Origin: Pardosa pseudoannulata
Lineage: Eukaryota > Arthropoda > Arachnida > Araneae > Lycosidae
Length of the DNA: 64,000 nt
Assembly (NCBI GenBank): GCA_032207245.1
Contig: CM063499.1
Coordinates: forward strand, 77,393,379-77,457,378
Direction of reading: 5' to 3'
Shown here in pieces: positions 1 through 14,200 of this stretch (position 1 is the first letter of the stretch; every line of letters starts with the position of its first letter). The position numbers were made by a program, and so were the translations under genes. The notes beneath the pieces were generated by a model. It did not search any database. It was not told the DNA's origin and was given only the letters and a program-made list of their open reading frames with translations.

Positions 1-17
1 CAAATCCAGCTATGAGT

Positions 18-103
18 ATAGATGTTTTCAGTAGAATCAGCTTTTAGAAGTATGCCCTGGTCTCACAAGTTCTTTTGTAGCAAAGTAGATCAAAGTGCTC
101 CTA
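18..103 (+). repeat. Degenerate tRNA-headed SINE tail
   Basis: It retains the body and tail landmarks of the main SINE family (GATGTT..TCAG.AATC.GCTTT, GGTCTCA, GTAGCAAA.TAGA, GTGCTCC) but is heavily diverged and lacks the tRNA-like head. It abuts a better copy on its right. Confidence 0.55.
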
Positions 104-280
104 AGAACGCTGGCCGATTCGTTAGGGCGCTGATCGTCGGTACCAGAGTTCGTGGGTTCGAATCCCACTATGGCATGGATGTTCGTAGCCGTTCGGAATC
201 GGCTTTAAGCAGTAGGTCCCGGTCTCATTAGCCCTCGTGTGCAAAACAGTAGACCGTAGCGCTCCAAACCAAACCAAACC
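104..280 (+). repeat. tRNA-headed SINE (family 1), near full length
   Basis: The head has an A-box-like TGGCCGATTCGTTAG and a B box GGTTCGAATCC, as in class II (Ser/Leu-like) tRNAs. It is followed by a family-specific body (GTTCGTAGCCGTTCGGAATC, AGTAGGTCCCGGTCTCATTAG) and a CCAAACCAAACC tail. The same unit recurs at least seven times in this window on both strands. It is not a functional tRNA because the acceptor stem cannot close. Confidence 0.9.
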
Positions 281-376
281 ATAGTGCTCCTAACTAACCA
301 ATTTTGTGAACTTTGTTTACTTTTAAGTTTGGTTTGTTTTATATATATATATGTATATAAATTCTTTTTTTTTTAG

Positions 377-495
377 GATGCTTTAATAGAAGTGAATCGA
401 CAAATTGTTGAATGTGCTTCTGCTGAAGGAATAAATATGGATTTAAGTTTACGTTTAACTCATGATGTTCTTAAAAAAAGAATATTAGCTTTCAA
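377..495 (+). CDS. SCFD2: SCFD2 exon a (first exon in window)
   Basis: The exon is preceded by a T-tract and AG (375-376) and followed by GTATGT. It starts in phase 0 and leaves two bases for the next exon. It encodes DALIEVNRQIVECASAEG and a following helix with LTHDVLKKRI, matching the human SCFD2 block around EVRRHLVEAAS. There is no start codon, so the gene enters from the left. Confidence 0.9.
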
Positions 496-3400
496 GTATG
501 TTATATTTATTCTTATAACATTACACTGTATTTTTTGTGTTTGCTGTCTGGAACTAATGGTGAAAGATGAGAAAATTTTGAAAACCATTATAGAATATCA
601 AATTTTCAATTTTTAATTTTTTCTCTCTTATTTCATCTTTTATTAATCATCAAACTATTATCTAATATTTAAAGATTTGAGTATAAACTTTTCTTTAATG
701 TTTTTCATGTCTAATTGCATTATCTAAACTCTTCAGGAGTTCTAAATTTTCATTGTGTTGTTACTAATGTCACTTGGATGAGTCAAGCTTGAGAGCCAGA
801 GACTACTGGATTTAAGTTGAAGGGTTGCACTGCTGAAAAAAGATTGGAAAGCACTGTTAGGGCAAAAGAATGTTTAGTTCAGGCATGCCCAACCCCCGGC
901 CCATTTAAAAAAATTTTGCAGCCCAATTGAAGTGTCTGTCTATATAGTTTTAGTCATTTTGACTATATACAGTTGAAACATAGAATTTTAGTTGTTTGCA
1001 GCAAAGTTTCAGCTTTATGAAAATCAATTACGGTCAAATAATTTGATTCATTTCCCATTATTAAATGACTATGAAAGTGACCATAAAAACTTCAAATATT
1101 CTACTGAAATTGCAAAATTACTTAAATAAATCAATACTAGATTCTCATACATGCAAAAGTTTGAGGGAATCTTTAAAATATTCTTAGCTCCATTTAATAT
1201 AGAGGTTGAATCAGCACCTCCAAATTTACAAATGGAGCTAATAGAATTGCAATCAAACATTGAGCTAAAATGCCTCTACGAAGGGAATAAGATTGAGTAT
1301 TATCAAAAATATATCACTGAAGATAAATTTCCAAATTTAAGACAATTGGCAATGTGCATTATATCAGCATTTAGAACTACTTATCGCTGCAAATCATTTT
1401 TTCCGAATTAAACCTGGTAAAAACAAAGTGTTGCAGCAGGTTGCTTGATAAAAACATGACCAATCAGCTACGATGCACGTTGACTACATTATCTGTTGAT
1501 ATTAACAAAATCTCTTGTAAAATACAAAAACAAATCTTGCATTAATTTTAAAATAATACATGTGGTAGTGCTTGTGAATAAACTACAATATATATTTATA
1601 GTATAAATATAATAATAATATTTTAACCCTCATGATTAGGGAGGAAAGTAAGGTGTTGGGGGTGATTATAAATACAGTATAGTTAATGTTTATTCTCGTT
1701 GTAGTTATGATATATGTATAACACAACTTTTATGTACAGTCGCAACTGGCACTGTAAAAATGCATATTTAGAATATTGCACGATTATAAAGTATGTTGAA
1801 TAATTTGTTATTTTATTTTTATATATGCGGTCCACCTCAGTTCAGTAAATTGATTTTTGGCCCACCAACCGATTTGGATTGGGCATCTCTGTTTTAGTTA
1901 ATGTGGGTTATTATAATTTGGAAGCAGGGACCAAACAGAAAACCTCCAAGTTTCACATGCCATCTTCAAGATATTGTTTGAACTTGAAAGACATTATTAC
2001 CACAAGCCTAAATTATGTGCCCCTGTTGCCACTAGCAAACAGAACAGTCTTTGGCAATCTTGCGGCTTAAACTCATAACCTTCTGACTATGAGCTTGACG
2101 TCTTTTCTAACTGAGCTACCACAGTTCAGTTTCATTATGTGCTGTGCTTTGTAACATTGTGCTTGCAGTATTTCAATTCATGTTGATTATTAACATTCTT
2201 CATTAATTATGTTTCAATATTATAGAAAATTTTCTTAATGATACATTTCTTTATGCTGTAAATCAAACTACTATTGGTGAATGCTTTATTGAATGAAAGT
2301 ACTTATGTCAGAAATAGTATTTTAGAGTTTAAACATATTTTTTAAGCTGTTATGTCTTAAAAATATAAGTCACTCTTTCAGTTTTCTTTCCTTTTGTGTT
2401 ACATATTAATTTTGGGTTTTTTTTTTTTAATTCTTAGAGAAAAACCCAAGTTATTATCCAAATATAAAGGAGTACTACAACTTGGTCTATGTGTGGTAAA
2501 ATCTTTAGAGCATGCTTCTAAAAATCCAGTAGATCAGTTGTCTGCTACAGAGAAAGCTTTGATGCAATACTTAACTTCTTCTGCTGAAGAAGTGTTGAGT
2601 AGTGTTATGCAAATGATTTCAGAAAGAGAAGAAATGTAAGTGTGTAGTTTTTATAATTTATAAACTTTCATTACTGTTAACTAGTACTCATTTTATCTAT
2701 ATTATTGTAACAAATAAAAATTCTTTTGATTATTTTAAATTTTGTGCCTTTGCTCAACATGCAGTTGTAAATTGGGTATTATTCTAGTAGCATGCATTTC
2801 ATCAGCACATGATAGTCACATATTAAATTATTATTCACTTGCATTCACTAAAAGCAAGTTAAAAAAAAAAAACTTTATAATAATAGCCTAAGTTATATGT
2901 CCTTGAATTTATGAAGCGGTTAGACCTGGAATGGATAGAGGCATCCATATTGGATTCTTGAAGAGTTAGGATTAGCAACGTTTGAAATCCTCCCATTTTC
3001 TAGCATTTAATGCCATTATTTCAAGCCCTATTTTCCCTGGATAAGGGAAGACTATTAAATTTATCACATAATAAATAATTAAAAAATAGCATTTTTTACT
3101 AGCATTATCACATTATTCCTTTAACCATCTCATTTAATCATTTCTTATTTGAAATTATTTAAATATCGTCTGCATTATTTTCATATGTTTTATCACTGAA
3201 CTTAGATATTACGTAAATAATTTTCTTTTATATTTGGCTTAAATAATAGATTAGGTACATATGTGATTATTTTAAATTTAATCATCGATTATTTTTTGTT
3301 GCAATGAAAATTTTATCACCGGTATTAACAACAAATTCTATCTACCTCCAGGGTGTAGTGGAAATGATAGTTTCATTCCTTTACTTCCATTAATTACTGT

Positions 3401-4388
3401 GGAAAAAAATTTGGGAAGAACTTAACGATAATTTCGATATAGCTAAGATGACTTTGAATTATCTTTCTAAATGAATTCAACATGATTCTAAACTGCATTC
3501 ACAGTATTGGGAGTCTTTAGAGGAGTATGAAGATAAACAAATTATTGAGCGTGTACCAGATAATTTTCAACCAAAAAACAAACCATTTTTTTTACCTGCT
3601 TCATAGATTATTTTACAATTCTGGAAAATTAAAAACTTTACTAATCCTGTCATATGACAGGCTATATGCTAGTATCCAAGATAAACAGCTATCAAAGTCA
3701 GATTCAGTAACGAATAGCAGCTTGGGTTCATTTTGACCTTTAATAGGACACAAGGGTATGTAGTGCCCCCTCCATCAGAGAAGTCCATGTAGGGGGTTAG
3801 GATGTTTTCTTTGGGAAGCACATTAGTGGAATAAGTCATAAAGAGAACCCGAACTAATTTGTAAATTATGGCATAGTTTGGGTTTCTTGTAGAGATGTAA
3901 AATACCCGGAATTTTGAAGAGTTGGGAATAAACCCGGAATTTTGGGAACTTTGGGAAGAAATCATTTTAAAAATGCTTACATTTATTTTTTCAACAGTGG
4001 CTATTTAAGAACTAGTATATTATTTCTAAGAGATTTTTTTTTTTTACTTTTGGCATTATATATGTATATATATTCAAGAAATAATAGCAATGAGCATTTA
4101 AATGATTTTATAGTAGTACTTATGTAATTAATTACCCTGTTAGTCTTATGAAACACATAACTGGTTGCTTCAATTTTAATTGCTAATATAATAATTATAT
4201 AATTTTTTTTATCATTATTTATTATGTAAATTGCTTTATGTTAAACTTTTTTCCCTCCTTTTATAATATAAAATTAAATATCTTTAAATTTAAAATAACA
4301 GTTTATTATTTTTTTGTAATGCATATATCATTTAAAGGTGTCATCAAATGACACTTGCATTTTGTGTCCAATTCCTACACATACACAC

Positions 4389-4456
<68 letters not shown>

Positions 4457-7400
4457 TGTTATCCAAGAAAAATAATGATTTATGGGTTTCCTGACACTAC
4501 AGATTATTGCCTAATATTTGTCATAATAAAAATATTGGATATTTCTCAAAGGAAAAATATACTCATACTTTCATGCTAAACATGATACCTTACCAAATAA
4601 AGTTAGTTAATCCCAATTATTCAATTTTTTTTTTTCATAGCATATAATAGTTAAATTTTGTGAAAATATCAACTTTTGAGGTCTACAACAAAGATAGAAA
4701 AAATGGTGGTTTTCATTGTGTCATAGAAATTAGAGACTTCAAAATACTTCAAAATTTCCATGTTTTGAAATTTTCAAAATTCCCTTCCCAAAAAACCTGG
4801 TTTTTTCCACTTCTCATAGCTCTAGTTTCTTTTATTTTAATATAAAATTGGTATGCTACAAAACTGATGCTTCGAGATATGGTATAGTGATTTTTTGAGA
4901 ATAAGAGCACTGATAAATGCTACGGTTTCCTTTATTGATTCAGAGAATTTGATTTTATTAACAGAACAGTCTAAAGAAGTGACAAGATAAAAAGCTTCTA
5001 TTTCATACAAAAACTGAATTTTTAAATGAATGCTACTTAAAACCCTTATTACCTATCAGAACAGTGATTCTCACGTTGTGATAATTGGGAAAGAATAATT
5101 TAAAAATTAAACTTTTTATGTAATAGATTATAGGAATTTAAAGATAAATATAACAAGTGGCACTCTTTACACCTGCAAATAATAAACTATAATATAACTG
5201 GCACACTAACCAAAAAAGTTCTGTCATCCCTGTATTGTAACAAAGTATTTAGAAAGTTAATATGTGAAAATTCTGTATTTTTTAAAATCTATTTATACTT
5301 TAATGTTTATTACTTGTTTCTTGTCAGAAACTGCAAAATGGAAGAAATTTTAATTTTCCTAGCTTTCATATATATGCTGTCTGGCTGTAGCAACATAGGA
5401 AATGAAGCAGCTATGCAGGTAAGAAAATTTCATGTTCTTAAGTATGATGCTAGTTATATCATGAAAGGGGATAAAAATTTTTAATGGCTTTCATTTCAAA
5501 GTTGGATGATTGCTAATTTACTTGTTAGCACCTAATTCTGATATGAATAAAATAATTGGCTAATTTTATACTGAGTTTGAAGAACAATAGGCTGTATAAA
5601 GAGATTTCTTGAGGTAAATGTTATTTGGTTAAATTGCAGAATCTATTTTCATGGCAAATATTTCCTACCAGTTAGGCAAAAGTCGGCAAAACTCCAAATC
5701 AGGTCACAAAGTTTTATACTATTTAGCAGAATTTTCTATTTTCATGCATATTAAACTATAAGAAAACAAAATTGATCTAAAACAAGTTTTTACACTAATT
5801 TTTAATGCATTTTGTATATAAAAATGTAGCTTTTTTTAAAAAGACTTGCATTTATTTATTAAATATTAGAAGGCAAGGAATTATTTTGGGGTATTATATG
5901 CATCTATCATGAACTAATATTATGCACACTTACATAAGAAAACCTAAATGGTTTCTGTACAGATTCAACTGAATGTTTCTGTTTTAAAGATTTAAGTGTA
6001 GCTTAAAATGTAAAATGAAATTGAAGAATTTTTAAATACAGTGAAACTTCTCTGAGCGGCCACCCTTGTATAGCAGCCAATTTTTCATAGCACAGATTTT
6101 TCAACTCATAGACCTAATGGTAAAATAACCTGTATCAATGGCCACCCGACCCCCTCTAAACGGACATTGAGTGGGATTGCCCATTTCAATTTTCGGGTAA
6201 TCTACTCACTCAGTGCTTTAATTTTGAGCGTAAAAACTCAAGGTTAGTTTTATGGTCGGATATAAGACCCAGGAATAATTTGCGAAGACCATTCACGTGC
6301 CCCCCCTCCTTTCTTAGAAACATTAAATCTGTTATCTCCCCACACCTTTCAGATAGGGAATCCCTATTGCACCACTCATAGAAACTGAGGGAGGAACTGG
6401 ACAATCAGGCATTGCAGGTATCCTAGAGCCTTTGTTTGGAATTCCAATCGGTAAGTTAAGGAAGAATTGCACCTCTGTCAGCAAAAATGTCATCCACGCC
6501 AGTTTCATTTCATAAATTTGTCTGTGATCTGAGTAGCAACGATGTCGAAACGAGCTTTCCTAAATCTCGAGCAGCGCATTGAAGTTCTGCTTGAATACGA
6601 AAATGGCAAATCGGAAAGAAAATTAGTTGTATTTTCTAACTGCGGAAGAACAAATCAACGAAGTCATTAAAGGAAAAAATTTGATTTTAAAGGAATATGA
6701 AGACTTTAATTTTCTGCTTTGAAAGTGAAAAATGAACTTGAAAAATGGTTGTTATAGATTTCTCTTTAGATAAGGTTTCAATTTCATTTTAAATAAGGAA
6801 TATATGTCAGACCTGTTTATATTGCACATTATAGCAATTATCTTGTAATAAAACCCTTCAGAGCAGCCAGATATTCTCGGAACAGTTGGGTGGCTGCTCA
6901 GAGAGGTTTCACTGTATATTCTTTCTACTGTATTGGCAAAGCTCAAAAGATCAAAATTTCAAAGAAGTTTTCAAAATGCAATCAAATATTCATTTTTCCT
7001 AAAATAATAAATGGTCTAAAATTCTTTTTTTTTTTTTTTTTAAATCTGCAAGACTATACCTATACCTGTAAATGCCACCTTCAACAAGCTCTTAGGAATA
7101 ATTATCAAAATAAATTATAAAGTAAATAAATATTTTTTAATCCCCTTAAATTCTGCAAAATTATTCTAAATTACTTTTTATGCCTTAAAAAGTGAAATTG
7201 TTATTGTTGTGACTAATCCGAGATTGTGTAGATTTGCTATACCATTTTCATTAATCCTAAAGTCTCAAAGTCCATTAATAGAATCAGGTCCTTTCAAACA
7301 TTTTTTCTGGTAAAACTCAAAGAATCAAGAATGTAAGAGGGAATGTGTGATCAACTTTATATGTATGGCAATTTGCAACAAGCTTTTGTTCTTGCTGAAA

Positions 7401-8171
7401 AATAAGCATGTTAGTGTGTCCACTAATAAGGTGTTTTGTGCAGTCAATCATAACATTGTCTTAGAATTATAATTCAGATACAGTAAAACCTGTTTAAGAA
7501 GTTTATATTTTCGGTACCCATTTTCCCCCCTATTCATACAATGTTAAAATAACCCATTTATAATATTTTGTTTCAAACTCTTTCCTGCTTGAAAAGTTTT
7601 CTTTCATTTCTAAGTTTACTTACAGAAGACGTTTATTGCTGCATTTTGATTACTGTTTTTTTCTCCTCTCTCTCTTTGTTTGTAAAGGTCAATGTTTATG
7701 GCTGAAAATGATTGTTGTCATTTTTATTTAAAATGTGCCTAGAGAAGTTTTTAAAAGCTTAAGACAGCTAGACAGTTATCAATTACAAATTTCCGATAAA
7801 AAACAAAAGCAAAGAACTATAACTGATTTTTTTTCTGTAAAATCGATTCCAGTGTGTTTAAAGCAAAATTTCTGAGCTGAATTAAAGATATTCTAAGGTA
7901 ATTATGTTGCTTTCCTTTATTGGCTGATTTTTTAAGTGTGCATAAAATGTAAATTTTTGAGAAACACCAAACCTATTGTATATATATTATTTTATAAAGA
8001 AAAAAATCTTTCCTCATTATCTATGTAATTATTTTGTTTTTAAAAAAATTTATTCGTTTAAGAAGTTTTCTCTTTCTATTCCCGTAGAAAACTTCTTAAG
8101 TGCATTTTACAGTATATATATTTATATTTATGTATACAAATAAATAAATAAATAAATAAATAAATATGTAC

Positions 8172-8222
<51 letters not shown>

Positions 8223-11200
8223 CATATGCATAAATAGTGCCTAATTTCCCATTTAAGAAATTTTCCGGCTTAAGAAGTTTTAATGAGTTAGGTCCTTGGG
8301 AAATATCTTAAGTGGGGTTTTTTTTTAATTACTGAGTTATTAATTGATAAAGATTATGACCCGGGATTTTTATTGATTAATAACTTAATATTTTGAGTCA
8401 CATATATTGCCTTCTTATAGTTCCTGGGCTATAGAAGTTTTGACAGTAGGAAAAAGAAAATATTTTCAAGAAGTCTCACAACAAAGTATCCTCGTTAAAT
8501 CTAAGTTATGCTTGTAATAAAAGAGTTTTATATAGGCTTTTTAACTTTAAACTAACTGTTTTAATAAAGTTCCACATCCAAATATACATGTACACTGTTT
8601 TCCGGTAATTTTACTCTTGATGTACAAATATGTAATAAAGTCAGATAGTAACCAAACAGGTGATATGCTGCTTTACAGTGTTAGAGTCTGGGGATTCAAA
8701 CCTTACTGCTTACATAGAAATTTGTAGCTATTTGAAGTTTGTATGTAGGCAGTACTGGAGTCTGTGGGTTCAACTATCATTATTGGCATAGTTTTTTTTT
8801 TATAATCACTCATGATCTGTTTTAAACAGTATTTTCCAAATATAATTAGCTCCCTTTTTTATTATAGTAGCCCTTTATCATAGTGCTTAAAACCAAACTA
8901 GACATAGTCTAGCTTTCTTGTAATGAAAAAAAAATTGACTATATTGCTAAGAATAATAATTTATTAATTTGTTTTTTGGATGATTCTTTTGCAATATTAT
9001 TTTATATAAATCATGTTAAGAAAACAATTTTTTTTTCTACAGGCAACATTAATGGAAACATTTTTTCAAGAAGATCATAGTGAACTTTTGTCTATGTTTG
9101 GTAAGAATTGTAAATATTTCCTTGCTATAGTACCTTTTCAATTTTAAAAAAAATATAAAAATCTTTGTGTCAGAATATAACAATAACTGCAAATCAATGT
9201 AAATAAAGTTCAAACAGAGAAAAACTCATTATAGACAGATGTTTTTCAGCTGAACTTCAACTTTCCAATGAACTACTTTATCATTGCTAAGATAGCTCAG
9301 TGCCTCAATTCGTCAATATTGGGTTCAAGATGGCCTAGTGGTCAGTGTTTACAGCTAGAACCCAGTGCTACTAGTTTTGAGCCTGGTTGGTACACTAAAC
9401 ATCTCCCTGTATACCCAGAAAATGTGCAGGATAAATCCATGGGTCTGAATATCTTTTCATTTGGAGGTTAGCAAATAGGGGAGAGAGGAGCAGAAACAGG
9501 AGCAAAAATCTCCTTGCCTAAAGATTACCTTTTTCGAGCATGCCGAGTCACAGGGGTTCTGCAGTGTGGACCAAAGTTCTGTCACAATGACTCTTTGACT
9601 GATGGTCCCGAGGCCCAGGATTGCAATGTTTCACCTCTCAAAATTTCCTGTCTCTCTTTTTCAGCCCCTTCAGTTTCCCGTCCTGTTAGGTGCAGCAAGC
9701 AAAATTCTCTCATGGTTCTCATTTCTCCTCTTTGGTTCGCATGTTTCGCTCCAACCCCACTAATACTGGCATCAGGAGGTCTGCTAAGCATCCAGTAGTA
9801 TTCCAAATTCTCTCCTCTCAGCAGCACATGTCTTCTGCGTTCACCCACGATTGGTGCCTGCGGCTCGACGGGTGTGGGCCAGGTACTTCTTAGTGTGGGG
9901 TGGGTTAGCCCCATACTTGCGATCTGCCCACCACTGCCGGGATCAGCCTGGTGGGCCTCACAGCTATATGGGCTCAGTTTGCACTTGATTGCCTAAAGAT
10001 TATTAAAATAATGGGATTCTCCAGCATGCCATTATGAATGTCATACCTATTGGGGTAGGCAGTCTGTTGTGAGGTACTGACAGTTACCAGCACACTGTAC
10101 TTAGACTTCTGGTAAGTGTAGCCACTGAGTTTTGTAAGCATCAATAAAGCAACTTGTTTGTAGCTGTCTGCATCCAGTCTTTATTTGTGCCTTATTTATG
10201 CTAACTTTGCATTTATTGCTTTCTTAAGTCATTAGATCTTTGTGCAATTTTTATTTATGGCTTATTTAAAATTTTTTGGTTTGATGTATTTAATTTCTAT
10301 CTATAACAGTAATTATATTAATTGTTTTTATGGGCTCTGTAAAATAAATAATTATTTTACCATGCTATTAAGTTATCAGCATTTTGAACTTTTAGTTTTT
10401 TTTTAGTTTAATTTTGCTGTACTTTCTGTTGTATTTCAGAACTTCGTTTATTTCCCTTATTTTAGCCTTAGTACAGTAAACTGTGATAAGTTTTTCAAAG
10501 TTATATTTTTGCTGAATATATTTTTGAACTTATTAAAAAAACATGTAAAAATATTCTAAATATTTCCTTATTTATAAGTTTATAATTTTTCAACATGTTA
10601 TGTTCTATTGCTTAAGAGATAGCTGGTAAGGGTTCTCTTATTTCTTTCTCATTACTGTTTTTACCTTCTGCATTGGCACCTCTTGAGACTTATGTCTGTG
10701 ACAATGCAAAGAGTTGTCAATCATAACATAGTCTTAAATTTCTAATTCTGATATTACTGAGTTATTATTCAATAAAGATTGTGACTCAGAACTTTTATTG
10801 ATTAGTTACTCAGTATTATGAGCCACATATATCTTGTACTTGCCCATCATTTCTTGGCTCTAGAAGTTTCCAACAGTAAGAAAAAGGAAAGATTTAAGAC
10901 ATTTCATGAAAAATACATCATGCAAAATCCAAGTTATGTTTGCAATAAAAATGTTTTGTATAGGCCTTTTATATAAATCACACTTTTATATAAAAAATTC
11001 CATGTTAAATCAGTCTTCACAATAAATAGATTGGTTTGGAGTGCTACGGTCTACTTTTTGCAACACAAGGGCTAATGAGACCAGGACCTACAGCTTAAAG
11101 CTGATTCCGAATGGCTACAAACATCCATGCCACTGTGAGATTCGAACTCTGGTACCAAAGGTCAGCACCCTAACCAATTAGTCATCGTTCAGCTCACAAT

Positions 11201-14200
11201 AAAGGAATTGCACTATATTTTGTTAGAAATTATATTTTTCTGTGAAAATTTCTCATTTTATTTGTAAAATAATGTTTTTGAAACATATTTTCTTTTAAGA
11301 ACTATAAAGAATTGTGAAAATCAATTTCTAAAATTAATTTTCTAAAGTAATGACTAATTAGTATCATATTTGTATTCAACTTGTAGTGGATGGTGAACTA
11401 GAAGATGATAGTGTTCTAAGTGCTGTAAGAACATTTTTTGATGTACTTAGAAGACTAGGTACTGTTCGAAAAGGACTGAAAAAATATAAGTATGCCTAAC
11501 TTTTTCCAGTTTTCTTTTGTTCAGTAGAATTAATGAATATCTTAACTGCATAAAATTTTTCATACTAATATTCATGTTCTACAAGGAAAGATTTTTTCTA
11601 TTGTTTTACTGTTTTCTTTCTTTACAATACTTTATAAACATTTTCTCCACTTTTACATCATTACTATTTAAAACAGAACGATAAAGTAAAAAGTCATTTA
11701 TTTTACTGTTACAAAAATACTATTATGCTACCTTACTAATACTTAATACTATTATGCTACCTTAGCATATAAAATTATAGTACTTAATTTATCTTTTTGT
11801 TAGACTATTTTTATTTTGTTAAGGAAATCTTTACATTCCTCATTATGCTAAAATATTAATTAAAATCTCACAATCATGGTGAAAGATGCATTTATATTTT
11901 TTTTATATAGATAAACAGGGTTACTACAGAACCTGGAAAATTCATGGGAAAATGAAAAAGTTCAAATAATAATAATAATAATAAAAATCTTCATTGCCAA
12001 TTATGCTAGTAAAAATTCATGAGAAGTGCTTTAAAGATATTTTTTCTCCTGTAAAAAAAATTGCAAAAAATTAAACTAAAATCAGCTAAATTTAGTATAT
12101 AAAGTGTGTATTTTTTCAGAAAAAAAAAGTTAAAAATTTGATAATTTTATAATGCATAATTTCAATTGATACTGAAGGCAGCCATACAGTTTCTTCCCAT
12201 GAAAAAATGTAAATTCAACACAACTAACTGCTTAAAATTTTAAAGATGTATGATTGTGCCTTTCCTGTCATTCTACTTTCAAAAAGAACTGAATAACTCA
12301 GAATTTTTTGGGGGGAAAACTTCTATAACCCTGATAATTTTTTATCTTAAAATCACCCTCAAAGTACTTGACAATACTTTAATTCTTTTTTAGTTAATAA
12401 GCAAATGTGAAAGAAACTAACATATTCTTTGCCTTTGATACTTGATATTGGTTAAAAGTGAAATTCATAGAATTGACGAATTTTTCACCTTATTCAATCT
12501 ACAAACATATATGTATATATAACTTGGAGGAACCTTCCCTGCCTCCCCCAGATTATTTTATTTTATACTTCCTATTGAAAAGACAGTTTTAATTAACTGT
12601 CATTTTTAACAAGTTAGAAAATAAAATTTGGCTGTAGATCATCATATTTAAGAACAAAATTCAGTAATCAAATTTAGTGACATTAATATGTGTTGATTCC
12701 CATAAAAAAAATAATAAAAGAGTAAGTAGTTTTTAACTGCTAAGCTGTTTTTTCTGAATCTGCTAATTGTTGGAATAATTATTTAAACTGTACTCCTCAG
12801 TACAATAACCCAATTTGATGGCCTATGGTAATAATCTTTATGATACCAAGGATCTTGATGGGAAGCATATGTGGTTTGGTGGTCAACCTTTTGCAGAACA
12901 CCCGGTGTTTAGGTGTGAAGCATGCTTTGTCTTCAGTTTATCTACCTGTTGAAGAGATGAAATGCTGTGTCATCCTTGTCCTGCTTGGAGATCAAACCTG
13001 AAACCTGTACAGTAGGAGTGTTAAGTACTTCCCCAACACCCCTGAGCTTCAGAATAATCATTTTATACAGTAAAATTATCTCACAGTACATAGTGTACAT
13101 AAATAGCAGTATTTTTTACTTTATTTAACAATTTTTTACATATAACACCAAAATCTTCATTAATCTCTCTGTGACAAAAAGTTTCAGGCTCATTCTTGAT
13201 ATAAATTATTTTTTTTCTGAATCTGCTAATTGTTGGAATAATTATTTAAACTGTACTCCTCAGTACAATAACCCAATTTGATGGCCTATGGTAATAATCT
13301 TTATGATACCAAGGATCTTGATGGGAAGCATATGTGGTTTGGTGGTTTGTGGTTTTGCAGAACACCCGGTGTTTAGGTGTGAAGCATGCTTTGTCTTCAG
13401 TTTATCTACCTGTTGAAGAGATGAAATGCTGTGTCATCCTTGTCCTGCTTGGAGATCAAACCTGAAACCTGTACAGTAGGAGTGTTAAGTACTTCCCCAA
13501 CACCCCTGAGCTTCAGAATAATCATTTTATACAGTAAAATTATCTCACAGTACATAGTGTACATAAATAGCAGTATTTCTTGTTTTATTTAACAATTTTT
13601 TACATATAACACCAAAATCTTCATTAATCTATCTGTGAAAAAAGAATTTCAGGCTATGTTCTTGATATAAATCAATTTTTCTTTTCAGCACAATTTTTAA
13701 ATCGACAAATCCAGCTTTCCCTGTGACATATAATCCTTTGCTAAAGCAGTTATTGGATGATATACTAGATCCATCTATCTCAGACATTCCTGATCTTGAA
13801 TATTATTCTGGTGGCTTGAGGGATTATATAAAAACTGGGTTTAGGTAAGGATCATATTATTCAAAGTAATTTGTATTTAAATTATGATTTGAACTTGTAC
13901 TTTTCTTTCCCTATATTACGTTATTATCAACTTAGGGGATAAAGGACCATAAATCTGAATTTTTTTACTGTTTTAATAATAACTCCATTCTTAATGAGCA
14001 TAATCATGCTGTCATATGAAATATATTTCTAAAAAATACAACAAAAAATGATAGTTGTAAACAAAAACTTTTCTTAATTGTGTTGTCCAACAGCTTTCTG
14101 TAAAAATGTTCCCAGTGCAGTTTTTTACTGTATGTTTAGCATTTATTTAGAAACATAACTTGGTATTAAATTTCACTTATGTTAAATACAATTTATATAA

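Noticed and set aside
104..180. tRNA gene (A and B boxes present)
   Set aside because: No closed acceptor stem or proper anticodon arm; the sequence continues into a repeated SINE body. The same holds for the other SINE heads.
22..231. Frame ending GFESHYGMDVRSRSESALSSRSRSH-type peptide, recurring at about 34862, 52928 and 60784
   Set aside because: It is the translation of the SINE family 1 body, not a gene family.
9514..9914. 110-residue minus and 94-residue plus frames in the GC-rich intronic block
   Set aside because: They overlap on opposite strands, have no recognisable domain and lie in a repeat-like intronic segment.
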